From positions 1 through 21,280 of the forward strand of contig DDDX01000054.1 in assembly GCA_002339085.1 (NCBI GenBank): a stretch of 21,280 nucleotides of DNA, in the 5' to 3' direction. Below the pieces are notes generated by a model, which saw nothing but the letters and a program-made list of their open reading frames with translations, had not been told where the DNA came from and made no database searches. Positions within the stretch are counted from its first letter, which is position 1; each line of letters starts with the position of its first letter. A program made the position numbers and the translations under genes. Positions 8,171 through 15,900 of the stretch are shown in pieces. This stretch comes from Cellvibrionales bacterium UBA1969 (GTDB taxonomy: Bacteria > Pseudomonadota > Gammaproteobacteria > Pseudomonadales > UBA7434).

Positions 8171-8607
8171 ACAAATTCGCCAGTATCTTTTGGTTTTTGG
8201 TGCAGACGCATGGCATGTAAGAGCGGTTCTGTATAGCCGCTGGGCTGTTCCTTGCCTTGAAAAATTAATGCACTGGCCGCTTGAAAAGCAATGCTATCGT
8301 CAAATGCCGGTCCCATGGCTTGATAGCTTTTATCCCCAGCGTTTTGTTGGCCAACCACTAGCGCCATTCGCTGTAAGGAATCTCTTACTTGTTGTTCAGT
8401 ACAGACCTTGTGGTGCAGCCAGTTAGCAATATGCTGACTGGATATGCGTAACGTCGAGCGATCTACCATTAGACCAATATTATGAATATTCGGCACTTTA
8501 GAGCAGCCTACGCCGCCGTTAATTCAGCGGACTACGCAGCCCAGAATGTTCTGGTTGTTATTATCCAGTTGTACGCCAACATCTACGATTATCGATTTTG
8601 GCAAGGC
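8167..8607 (-). pseudogene. glcB: C-terminal remnant of malate synthase G with in-frame stop
   Basis: Malate synthase G condenses glyoxylate and acetyl-CoA to malate and is normally about 720 residues. Only its last 140 or so remain. From the terminal TAA (8167-8169) back to a GTG at 8496 the frame is open and matches the family closely: VDRSTLRISSQHIANWL, QNAGDKSY, FDDSIAFQAA and QGKEQPSGYTEPLLH. Continuing in the same frame, GGVGCSKVPN is preceded by a TGA (8524-8526) exactly where the family has Trp in VVRW, then by LDNNNQNILGCVVR. A further TAA stands at 8608-8610, and nothing recognisable precedes it. The Cys and Asp near the active site (GCSK, LMVDR) survive, but the barrel does not. 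A short product from the GTG is conceivable but could not be a malate synthase. It lies between trpS and the antiporter. Confidence 0.85.
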
Positions 8608-8712
8608 TTACAGTAAAAAGCACATGGCGGCTATGTAACCGACGTATTTCCCTATCGCCGACAAAAAAGGTTTAAGCGATTAAGTTGATTTGCATCGCCT
8701 TATCTTAGCTAT

Positions 8713-9882
8713 TTAATCTCGCCTGAGTTTGTCGTTGGGCGCAATGGGCGTGGGAAAGTTAAAGATCACAATATAGGTTGAGATAATAAAACTTAAAATA
8801 GCTGTGGCTTGGATGAGGTGAGAGGCGTCATCGCTAATCAATAATGCGCTGCTTGCTACATAGGCAATCAATAAGGAAAACTCACTGTTTTGCCCTAGTC
8901 TAAAGCCAACACTCCAAGCCAATTCCCGATGCTCATCCATGCCTTGTAATAAGAAGCGAAAAACTATTGGTTTAACGGCGGTCATGATGACGGCCAGTAG
9001 GGTTGCAGGGAGTATGATGTTAGCCAGTAAATTTAGGTTGAATTGGGCGCCTAAGGCAAAGAAGAATAAAATTAAAAAGAAATCTCTAAGCGGCTTTAGG
9101 TTATTGGCAATGTATTGTGATATCGGGCTAGTCGCTAAGGTAATGCCGGCAATAAAAGCACCTATTTCAGCGGATAAACCCAGTGCTGTAGCCGCCTCGG
9201 CCATGCCTAGGCACCAACCGATAGCGAGTAGAAAAATATATTCCTGAAATCGATCGAAGCGATTGATGAGTGCTAAGAGTAAGTATTTGACTGCTAAATA
9301 AGCCGCTAAGGCAAGTGCTGGCAAACCAATCAATGCCTTGCCAATCAATTCAATATTCAACTGCCCTGCATCGCTGCTCAGCAAAATGATGAGTACGAAG
9401 ATCGCCAATAAATCTTGCAACAGCAATAGGCCTATGATTAATTCACCGGTATGACGATGGTGAAGCACCGTGGTCGGCAGTAATTTTATACTGATGATAG
9501 TGCTAGAAAACATCATAGCGGCGCCAATAACCAACGATTCTATTAGGCTAAAGTTGAAGCTATAAGCGATACCAAAGCCAATGGCTGCAAATACCAAGGC
9601 ACTGAGTAGGGCGACTAAGGTGGCCTTTTTAGCAACTGCAAATAGGGCCTTAGGCTGCATATCAAGGCCAAGTAAAAACAATAAGAATATTATTCCAATA
9701 TGACCGCTTTCCTCTAAAAGTTCGATATCACTAACGAGTTCAAGTCCATAGGGGCCGATCATTGCACCTAATAAAATATAGGCGATAATTAACGGTTGCC
9801 GCGTATACAAAGCTATAGATGCCAATACCGCAGCACCGCTGAAAATTAAAAAAAATGAGAATATGAGTGAGTCAGGTTCCAT
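8713..9882 (-). CDS. Kef-type CPA2 cation:proton antiporter, membrane domain only
   Basis: The 389-residue protein is hydrophobic throughout, with about 11-13 membrane segments, and carries family marks of CPA2 (Na/H exchanger domain) antiporters: QPLIIAYILLGAMIGP early on, LLFLLGLDMQP, FSSTIISIKLL, and the ion-path motif LLQDLLAIF near residues 155-163. Such proteins exchange K+ or Na+ for protons across the inner membrane. The cytoplasmic TrkA-N (RCK) domain found in KefB/KefC is absent, so it resembles the shorter single-domain members and may use a separate partner; none is encoded here. A TTG at 9885 precedes the ATG at 9882, which I prefer. No strong ribosome binding site is visible. 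It stands alone, 143 bases downstream of the DUF934 gene, on the same strand. Confidence 0.87.
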   Translation of the reverse strand: MEPDSLIFSFFLIFSGAAVLASIALYTRQPLIIAYILLGAMIGPYGLELVSDIELLEESGHIGIIFLLFLLGLDMQPKALFAVAKKATLVALLSALVFAAIGFGIAYSFNFSLIESLVIGAAMMFSSTIISIKLLPTTVLHHRHTGELIIGLLLLQDLLAIFVLIILLSSDAGQLNIELIGKALIGLPALALAAYLAVKYLLLALINRFDRFQEYIFLLAIGWCLGMAEAATALGLSAEIGAFIAGITLATSPISQYIANNLKPLRDFFLILFFFALGAQFNLNLLANIILPATLLAVIMTAVKPIVFRFLLQGMDEHRELAWSVGFRLGQNSEFSLLIAYVASSALLISDDASHLIQATAILSFIISTYIVIFNFPTPIAPNDKLRRD

Positions 9883-9998
9883 CAAGCAACTATGCCCGAA
9901 TTGCCTTCTGCCATCAAGGGGCTTGTTTTTATGCCCAACACTTAAGTCGCAAACCTGGTATAGAAATGCTGTTGATAAATACCCTTTATTGACATCGA

Positions 9999-10028
9999 TG
10001 CTGTAACAGCAATAGAAATGGGTTTCTA
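9999..10028. repeat. Two adjacent perfect inverted repeats after the DUF934 gene
   Basis: TGCTGTAACAGCA at 9999-10011 is a perfect 6-1-6 inverted repeat. One base later TAGAAA-TGGG-TTTCTA at 10013-10028 is a perfect 6-4-6 inverted repeat that includes the DUF934 stop codon. Neither is followed by a U-run on the minus strand, so they are not a standard intrinsic terminator. They may form RNA hairpins at the 3' end of the sulfite reductase transcript, or be operator DNA for the antiporter gene downstream. The role is inferred only. Confidence 0.4.
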
Positions 10029-10541
10029 GCGCTGATGAAAAATCGGTGTGCGCTGATCACTGCCTGCTTGGTAGCTGAGAGAAAAGTCATTTAGGCAGTT
10101 AATAGCTGTCTCTGGGTTGACATCGCTTCGCAGTAAGAAGCTATTAAATCCGCAGCGCTTATAAAAGTACATTTGATCAGGCAAGACATCGCCGATGGCG
10201 CGAATTTCTCCGCGGTATGCGAAATAATCGCGTAATGTTCGTGCGTATGAATAGCCTCGACCATCAGAAAAAACGGGAAAGTTAATCGCAATGAGGGGGA
10301 CATCATGGCAGACCGAAGCCAGTGGCTCAGCCGATTCATCACTGTCCAGCCACAGGCCTATATTCGCCTTGCCTAAAACCATGGGTTCATTCTCTTGCCA
10401 GCGCGCGAAAGGTAAAATAATGTTGTCACTGTCAGCTAAGCTACTAAGATCGATGACTTGCTCTTTATCGATTAGTTGCCAATGATTGGCACTGAGCTGT
10501 TGGTCTTTAATTAACAGGGGGACATTATCCAGCATAGACAT
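10026..10541 (-). CDS. DUF934 family protein, sulfite reductase partner
   Basis: The 171-residue protein has the DUF934 signature in its second half: INFPVFSDGRGYSYARTLRD, then GEIRAIGDVLPDQMYFYKRCGFNSFLLR. The biochemical role of the family is not established to my knowledge. It is very consistently found directly after the siroheme sulfite/nitrite reductase in Gammaproteobacteria, and is annotated as an oxidoreductase probably involved in sulfite reduction. Here the two genes overlap by 17 bases (11 if the second ATG at 10535 is used), so translation is likely coupled. No membrane segment or metal-binding Cys cluster is seen, making it a soluble accessory protein rather than an electron carrier. 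Confidence 0.88.
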   Translation of the reverse strand: MSMLDNVPLLIKDQQLSANHWQLIDKEQVIDLSSLADSDNIILPFARWQENEPMVLGKANIGLWLDSDESAEPLASVCHDVPLIAINFPVFSDGRGYSYARTLRDYFAYRGEIRAIGDVLPDQMYFYKRCGFNSFLLRSDVNPETAINCLNDFSLSYQAGSDQRTPIFHQR

Positions 10542-12183
10542 ATTCTTTAAACGGAGCGATGCCTAATCGACGGTAGGTATCAATAAACGGCTCCTCCTCG
10601 GTTCTTTTATTCACATAGACGTCGAGTATTTTTTGAATCACTTCGGGAATTTCTTCCGAAGAGAAAGAGGGGCCTAAAATTTTTCCAATTGAGGCCTCTC
10701 GACTCATATTGCCGCCCAGCGAGATTTGGTAGAATTCCTTGCCTTTTTTGTCGACGCCTAAAATACCAATATGGCCAACATGGTGATGACCACAGGCATT
10801 CATACAGCCAGAGATATTGAGGTCGATGGGGCCTAAGTCATAGAGGTAGTCGAGATCATCAAATTGGCGTTGCACGGCCTCGGCAATAGGAATAGATTTG
10901 GCGTTTGCCAGTGCACAGTAGTCACCGCCGGGGCAGCAGATTGGATCGGATAAATAACCCAAGTTAGGTGTCGCAATGGCAAGCGATTCACATCCTTGCC
11001 AAAGTTCAAATAGGTCGTCTTTTTTAACATCGGCTAATACAATATTCTGATGATGGGTGTTGCGCAACAGTCCGCCAGAAAAGCGGTCTGCGAGATCAGC
11101 GATCGCCTCCATTTGATAATCACTAATATCGCCGGGTGCGATGCCGGTTGGTTTTAACGCCAAGTTAACAATGGCATAACCCGGTTGTTTGTGCGGCTGC
11201 ACATTTTTGTCCAGCCAACGATTGAATGCGGTTGATTCTAATCGCTGCGATTGTAATCGCGCATTACTGGCTTGATCGTCCACTGATTGATAGTCATGGG
11301 GAATAAAAAAAGCTTTGACGCGGTTGACCGCCTCGATATTGAGTGTGTTGTCGTTATCTTTTATGAATTGCCATTCTTGATCGACACGCGCAGCAAAGGC
11401 TTCAGCGCCCATCGCTTTAACCAGTATTTTTATTCTGGCTTTATATTTATTATCGCGTCGACCTAATTGATTGTAGACACGCAGTACGGCTTCAAGATAG
11501 GTGATTAAATGCGGCCAAGCTAAATTAGGCTTAATCAATTGGCTGATTACAGGCGTTCTGCCTAGGCCGCCACCGACATGAATGTTGAATTCGGTTTCGC
11601 CCGCATCGTTATGAATTAATTCAACGCCAATATCATGAAATTTAAACGCGGCTCGATCTTCCTCAGTGGCGCAGACAGCGATTTTAAATTTCCTGGGCAA
11701 TAAGGAAAACTCGGGATGAAACGTCGACCATTGCCGAATCAGCTCGCACCACGGTCGTGGGTCTTCAATTTCATCGACGGCAACACCTGCATATTGGTCA
11801 GTGGTAGTGTTACGGATACAGTTGCCGCTGGTTTGTACCGCGTGCATATCGACTGATGCGAGTTCATCTAAAATGTCTGGCACGTCTTCCAGTCGGGGCC
11901 AGTTCAGTTGAAAATTCTGGCGAGTAGAGACGTGGATATAGCCCTTATCGTAGTCGCGCGTAATGGCGGCTAGCTTGCGCATTTGGGCCGTATTATAGAG
12001 GCCATAGGGCACGGCAACTCTGAGCATCGGTGCCAGACGTTGTACATAGAGGCCATTTTGCAAGCGCAGTGGCAGGAATTCTGCTTCACTGATCTCGCCC
12101 GCTAGAAAGCGCTGTGTTTGATTGCGATATTGATCGACTCGCTCTTTGATAACTTGTCGATCATAGTGGTCGTATTGATACAT
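10525..12183 (-). CDS. cysI: Siroheme-[4Fe-4S] nitrite/sulfite reductase, CysI-type hemoprotein
   Basis: The 552-residue protein has the two ferredoxin-like plus siroheme-domain repeats of this family. The N-terminal part holds GYIHVSTRQNFQLNW and the siroheme-binding NCIRNTT. The cluster ligands are CPGGDYC (C417, C423) and GCMNACG (C460, C464), giving the C-x5-C and C-x3-C pattern that bridges [4Fe-4S] to siroheme. It carries out six-electron reduction of sulfite to sulfide for cysteine synthesis; with the DUF934 partner next to it this role is more likely than nitrite reduction. No CysJ flavoprotein subunit or ferredoxin reductase is nearby, so electrons must come from a gene elsewhere. 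A promoter candidate lies at 12230-12259. The ATG at 12183 lacks a strong ribosome binding site. Confidence 0.88.
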   Translation of the reverse strand: MYQYDHYDRQVIKERVDQYRNQTQRFLAGEISEAEFLPLRLQNGLYVQRLAPMLRVAVPYGLYNTAQMRKLAAITRDYDKGYIHVSTRQNFQLNWPRLEDVPDILDELASVDMHAVQTSGNCIRNTTTDQYAGVAVDEIEDPRPWCELIRQWSTFHPEFSLLPRKFKIAVCATEEDRAAFKFHDIGVELIHNDAGETEFNIHVGGGLGRTPVISQLIKPNLAWPHLITYLEAVLRVYNQLGRRDNKYKARIKILVKAMGAEAFAARVDQEWQFIKDNDNTLNIEAVNRVKAFFIPHDYQSVDDQASNARLQSQRLESTAFNRWLDKNVQPHKQPGYAIVNLALKPTGIAPGDISDYQMEAIADLADRFSGGLLRNTHHQNIVLADVKKDDLFELWQGCESLAIATPNLGYLSDPICCPGGDYCALANAKSIPIAEAVQRQFDDLDYLYDLGPIDLNISGCMNACGHHHVGHIGILGVDKKGKEFYQISLGGNMSREASIGKILGPSFSSEEIPEVIQKILDVYVNKRTEEEPFIDTYRRLGIAPFKEYVYAG

Positions 12184-12229
12184 AGACTAAGTTGAATATT
12201 CGGTTATCGATTTAGCTAACGAAGGTGTC

Positions 12230-12259
12230 TTTATACGGTTATGAACCTTTATATGACAA
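12230..12259 (-). promoter_or_regulatory. Sigma70-type promoter for the sulfite reductase genes
   Basis: Read on the minus strand, TTGTCA (12259-12254) is separated by 18 bases from TATAAA (12235-12230). Each hexamer matches the consensus at five of six positions. It would give a leader of about 40 bases before the ATG at 12183. Between the hexamers lies GGTT-ATG-AACC, a short inverted repeat that could be a regulator site. A CysB-type activator would be expected for these genes but I cannot identify its site. Confidence 0.5.
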
Positions 12260-12400
12260 AAATCGATTAATAACAACAATATTAATAGCTTATACCTGTT
12301 AAACGGTTAGCAATATCGTTATTTCAGGTTAAATGAACACAAGTGCCGGTAGATGGGCATTTTTAGGCGTAATTTAGGGTTTAAAGCGCGAAGATACCGG

Positions 12401-12418
12401 TTAAAATAGCTATTTTAA
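12401..12418. repeat. Perfect 18-bp palindrome upstream of small membrane protein gene
   Basis: TTAAAATAGCTATTTTAA is exactly self-complementary with no spacer. It lies 64 bases before the start at 12483 and more than 200 bases upstream of the sulfite reductase start. TTTAAA (12380-12385), 16 bases, then TAAAAT (12402-12407) could be a weak promoter whose -10 falls inside the palindrome, which would suit an operator. The rest of the 12184-12482 stretch holds the promoter described separately and no visible gene. Confidence 0.45.
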
Positions 12419-12482
12419 TAAAAAGGTGATCAGGCTTAATATACTGATTTACCGCTGGTTAAATGCACCCATGAGGAATGTC

Positions 12483-12620
12483 ATGTACGAATCAGATAAT
12501 AATCCTGAAGAACAAAGAGAATTAGAGCGCGACGGCGACAGTCAAGTCGATATGTGGTGCTCAGTGGCACTGGTATTTTTAGCCTGGGCAGTTGCTATGC
12601 ACTGGTTGATGGGGCTTTAA
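12483..12620 (+). CDS. Small single-pass membrane protein, 45 residues, unknown
   Basis: I do not recognise this protein. It starts with an acidic, charged stretch (MYESDNNPEEQRELERDGD) and ends in one hydrophobic segment, about residues 24-43 (WCSVALVFLAWAVAMHWLMG), which should span the inner membrane and leave only one or two residues beyond. The start at 12483 is chosen because GAGGA at 12473-12477 lies five bases before it; in-frame starts at 12471 and 12426 lack a site and would add an N-terminus of unlike composition. It converges with the DUF2970 gene (16-base gap). The hydrophobic tail after a polar head and the good ribosome binding site argue it is real, but it could be a chance frame. 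Confidence 0.55.
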   Translation: MYESDNNPEEQRELERDGDSQVDMWCSVALVFLAWAVAMHWLMGL

Positions 12621-12636
12621 TGGTCTGAAGGGTTTA

Positions 12637-12900
12637 TTATATGCCGGTATGGGTTAAAACACTCTTAACGACGGCGATGACCGTGAAAACAAAGACGACG
12701 GTAAAAATAATTCCTGCCAATATGTAAGTAACAATACTGGCCTTAGCGGTAAAATCTTTTTCTTGATTCTTTTTACTTTGAACGCCAATCGCCGCAGCAA
12801 GCACACTGGTGATAATGTGCTTTAAAGGTAGTTTTTCATCCGTATTATTTTTTTTTTGTTCTGTGGCTGAGTCTGCTTCATCCTGTGGTGATATATTCAT
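12637..12900 (-). CDS. DUF2970 family small membrane protein
   Basis: The 87-residue protein has a polar Lys/Glu-rich head (1-22), then LKHIITSVLAAAIGVQSKKNQEKDF, the DUF2970 core, and a hydrophobic segment at about residues 57-79 (IVTYILAGIIFTVVFVFTV). The function of the family is unknown; members are common in Gammaproteobacteria. Its ATG begins two bases after the TAA of metH, and its ribosome binding site, GGAG five bases upstream, overlaps the metH stop. So it is expressed from the metH transcript and probably translationally coupled to it. A functional link to methionine synthesis is not otherwise evident. Confidence 0.75.
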   Translation of the reverse strand: MNISPQDEADSATEQKKNNTDEKLPLKHIITSVLAAAIGVQSKKNQEKDFTAKASIVTYILAGIIFTVVFVFTVIAVVKSVLTHTGI

Positions 12901-12902
12901 TG

Positions 12903-15900
12903 TTACTCCAAAATAGGTTGAAGCCAGCGGGTCATTTCTTCGGTTGATTTATGTTTTCGCTCTGCAAGGCTTTGCAGTTGATCGTCAGCGATTTTACCGG
13001 TACCAAAGTATTGTGCTTCGGGATGTGAAAAATAAAAACCACTGACCGAGGCAGCAGGTGTCATTGCATAATGCTCGGTTAGCGACACGCCGATAGACGC
13101 CTCTGCATCAAGCAATGAAAATAAGGTTGCTTTTTCAGTGTGATCAGGACAAGCAGGATAGCCGGGTGCTGGACGAATGCCTTGGTAACGCTCTTTAATC
13201 AACTCTTCATTACTAAACGTTTCAGCTTCAACATAGCCCCAAAATTCTGTTCTGACTCGCTGGTGCAGATGTTCAGCAAAAGCTTCGGCAAGTCTGTCGG
13301 CCAAGGCCTTGATCATAATGCTGTTGAAATCATCACCCTTAGCCTCAAACTCTTTTGCAAGTTTTTCTGCATTGATGCCAGTGCTCACCACGAAGCCGCC
13401 AATATAATCAGTCTTATTGCTTTCATGAGGTGCAATAAAATCAGCTAAAGATAGATTCGGCTTTTTATTTGGTTTATGAGTTTGTTGGCGTATATGATGT
13501 AAGCGAGCCAATTCCTCACCGCGGCCATGGTCTTTATAGACAACGATATCATCGTCATCAATTTGATTTGCCGGCCAAAACTGAAATACAGCCCGCGCCT
13601 CTAGTAACTGCTCGTCGACAATACGTTTAAGCATGGCTTGTGCATCATTGAACAGATTTGTAGCCGCCTCACCAACGACCTCGTCAGTTAAAATTCGGGG
13701 ATATTTCCCAGCCAAATCCCAAGTAATAAAAAATGGTGTCCAGTCAATATTGTCAATTAAAGTGGCAATGGGGTAGTCAGTTAAGATCTGCCGATCGGTA
13801 ATAGCTGGGGCAGGGGGCGTATAGTCCTGCCAATTTAATTTTGGTTTATTCGCAATAGCGTTTGAATAGCTTAAAGGCGCGGCCTTCGGTTTTCGATTGG
13901 CATGTCGAAGCCGAATTTTTTCGTAATCATCCTGTGTTTGGGCGACAAATTCATTTTTTAATTCAGCACTAATCAGTTTGGTAGCAACGGCGACACTGCG
14001 GGACGCATCAGGCACATAAATAACTTGATCATTAGAAAAGTTTTGATCAATTTTTACCGCGGTGTGTGCTTTAGAGGTGGTTGCGCCACCAATTAACAGC
14101 GGTACGTGAAAGTCTTGCCGTTGCATTTCTTTGGCAACATACACCATTTCATCTAGAGAGGGAGTGATCAAGCCGCTTAAGCCAATAGCGTCAACATTCT
14201 CCTCGCGGGCTTTGTTTAAGATATCTTCACAAGCTACCATGACGCCCATATCGATTACTTCAAAATTATTGCACTGAAGGACCACACCGACAATATTTTT
14301 GCCAATGTCATGCACGTCACCTTTCACCGTGGCCATTAATATCTTGCCGTTGGTTTTTTGCCCTTCCGTTTTTTCAGCCTCGATGTAAGGCTGTAAATAG
14401 CCCACCGCCTGTTTCATGACCCGAGCGCTTTTAACGACTTGTGGTAAAAACATTTTACCTTCGCCAAACAGGTCGCCGACCACATTCATGCCGTCCATTA
14501 ACGGTCCTTCAATTACCTCAATAGGACGGTTAAATTGCTGCCTAGCTTCTTCAGCGTCTTCAACGATATAGGTGTTGATTCCCTTTACTAAAGAGTATTC
14601 AAGACGCTTCCTAACATTGTCTTCGCGCCAAGCTGGGTTTTCATTTTTCGTTTCACTTGCGCCGTCATCTTTATATTTGTCAGCAATGTCCAGTAGTCGT
14701 TCGGTGCTGTCGTCACGACGATTTAAAATGACGTCTTCCACGTGAGTTTTTAGCTCGGCAGGTAAATCGTCATAAATTGCCAACTGTGACGCGTTGACAA
14801 TACCCATATCCATACCGGCCTTAATCGCGTGGTATAAAAAGACTGAGTGAATCGCCTCACGAACAGTGTTATTGCCGCGAAAAGAAAATGAAACATTGCT
14901 GACTCCGCCAGAAACTTTGGCATGGGGTAGGTGTTGTTTGATCCAACGCGTGGCCTCGATGAAGTCAATGGCATAGTTGTTATGTTCTTCAATGCCTGTG
15001 GCTACGGCAAAAATATTGGGATCAAAAATAATATCTTCTGGATTGAAATGGGCTTTATCTACCAGTAGGCGATAAGACGCTTCACAGATCTCTATTCTTC
15101 TGGCTAAAGTATCTGCTTGGCCTTGTTCGTCAAAGGCCATTACCACTACGGCAGCTCCGTAGTCTTTACAAAGTCGTGCCTTCGCTAAAAATTCTGCCTC
15201 TCCCTCTTTCATGCTGATCGAATTAACGATGGCCTTACCCTGCACGCACTTTAGGCCGGTTTCGATAACCTCCCATTTAGAGGAGTCGATCATGATTGGC
15301 ACTCGACTAATTTCGGGTTCAGAGGCCACTAAGTTTAAAAATTTCTTCATTGCGAATAAGGCGTCGAGCATGCCCTCATCCATATTGATATCTATGAGTT
15401 GCGCGCCGTTTTCAACTTGTTGTCGGGCGACATCTAAGGCGGTGTCGTAATCCTCGTTTATGATCAGTTTTTTGAATTGCGCTGAGCCAGTAACATTGCA
15501 ACGCTCACCGATATTAACAAATAAGCTGTCTGCGCCAATGTTAAATGGTTCAAGTCCGCTGAGTCGGCAGTTGACGGCTAAATCGGGGATGTCGCGGGGC
15601 GAATTATGAACAGCGACTTTAGCAATCGATGCGATGTGTTCGGGCGTAGTGCCACAGCAACCGCCAACGGCGTTTAAAAATCCCCGCTCAGCAAACCCGT
15701 TTAAATCATCAAACATATCGTTTGGCGTTTCATCGTACTCACCAAAGGCATTGGGTAAGCCTGCATTAAAGTGACCGCTGAGATAGCAGTTTGCATTATT
15801 GGCCAGCTCTTCTACGAAGGGTCGAATCTCTTTAAATCGGCGGCCGCAGTTAACACCTACCATTAAGGGTTCGGCGTGCGCGATAGAGTTCCAAAAAGCA

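Noticed and set aside
8145..8426. Plus-strand frame of 93 codons overlapping the end of trpS
   Set aside because: It is the antisense of the malate synthase relic, and its peptide has no family resemblance and no ribosome binding site.
8524..8526. TGA in the malate synthase frame as a selenocysteine codon
   Set aside because: The family has Trp there, no selenocysteine role is known, and the gene lacks most of its length, so a nonsense mutation is far simpler.
8939..9247. Plus-strand frame of 102 codons within the antiporter gene
   Set aside because: It is antisense to conserved membrane segments; the Lys/Met-rich peptide is what reversed hydrophobic codons give.
13140..13448. Plus-strand frame of 102 codons within metH
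   Set aside because: It lies wholly antisense to the conserved reactivation domain of MetH and resembles no family; a shadow frame.
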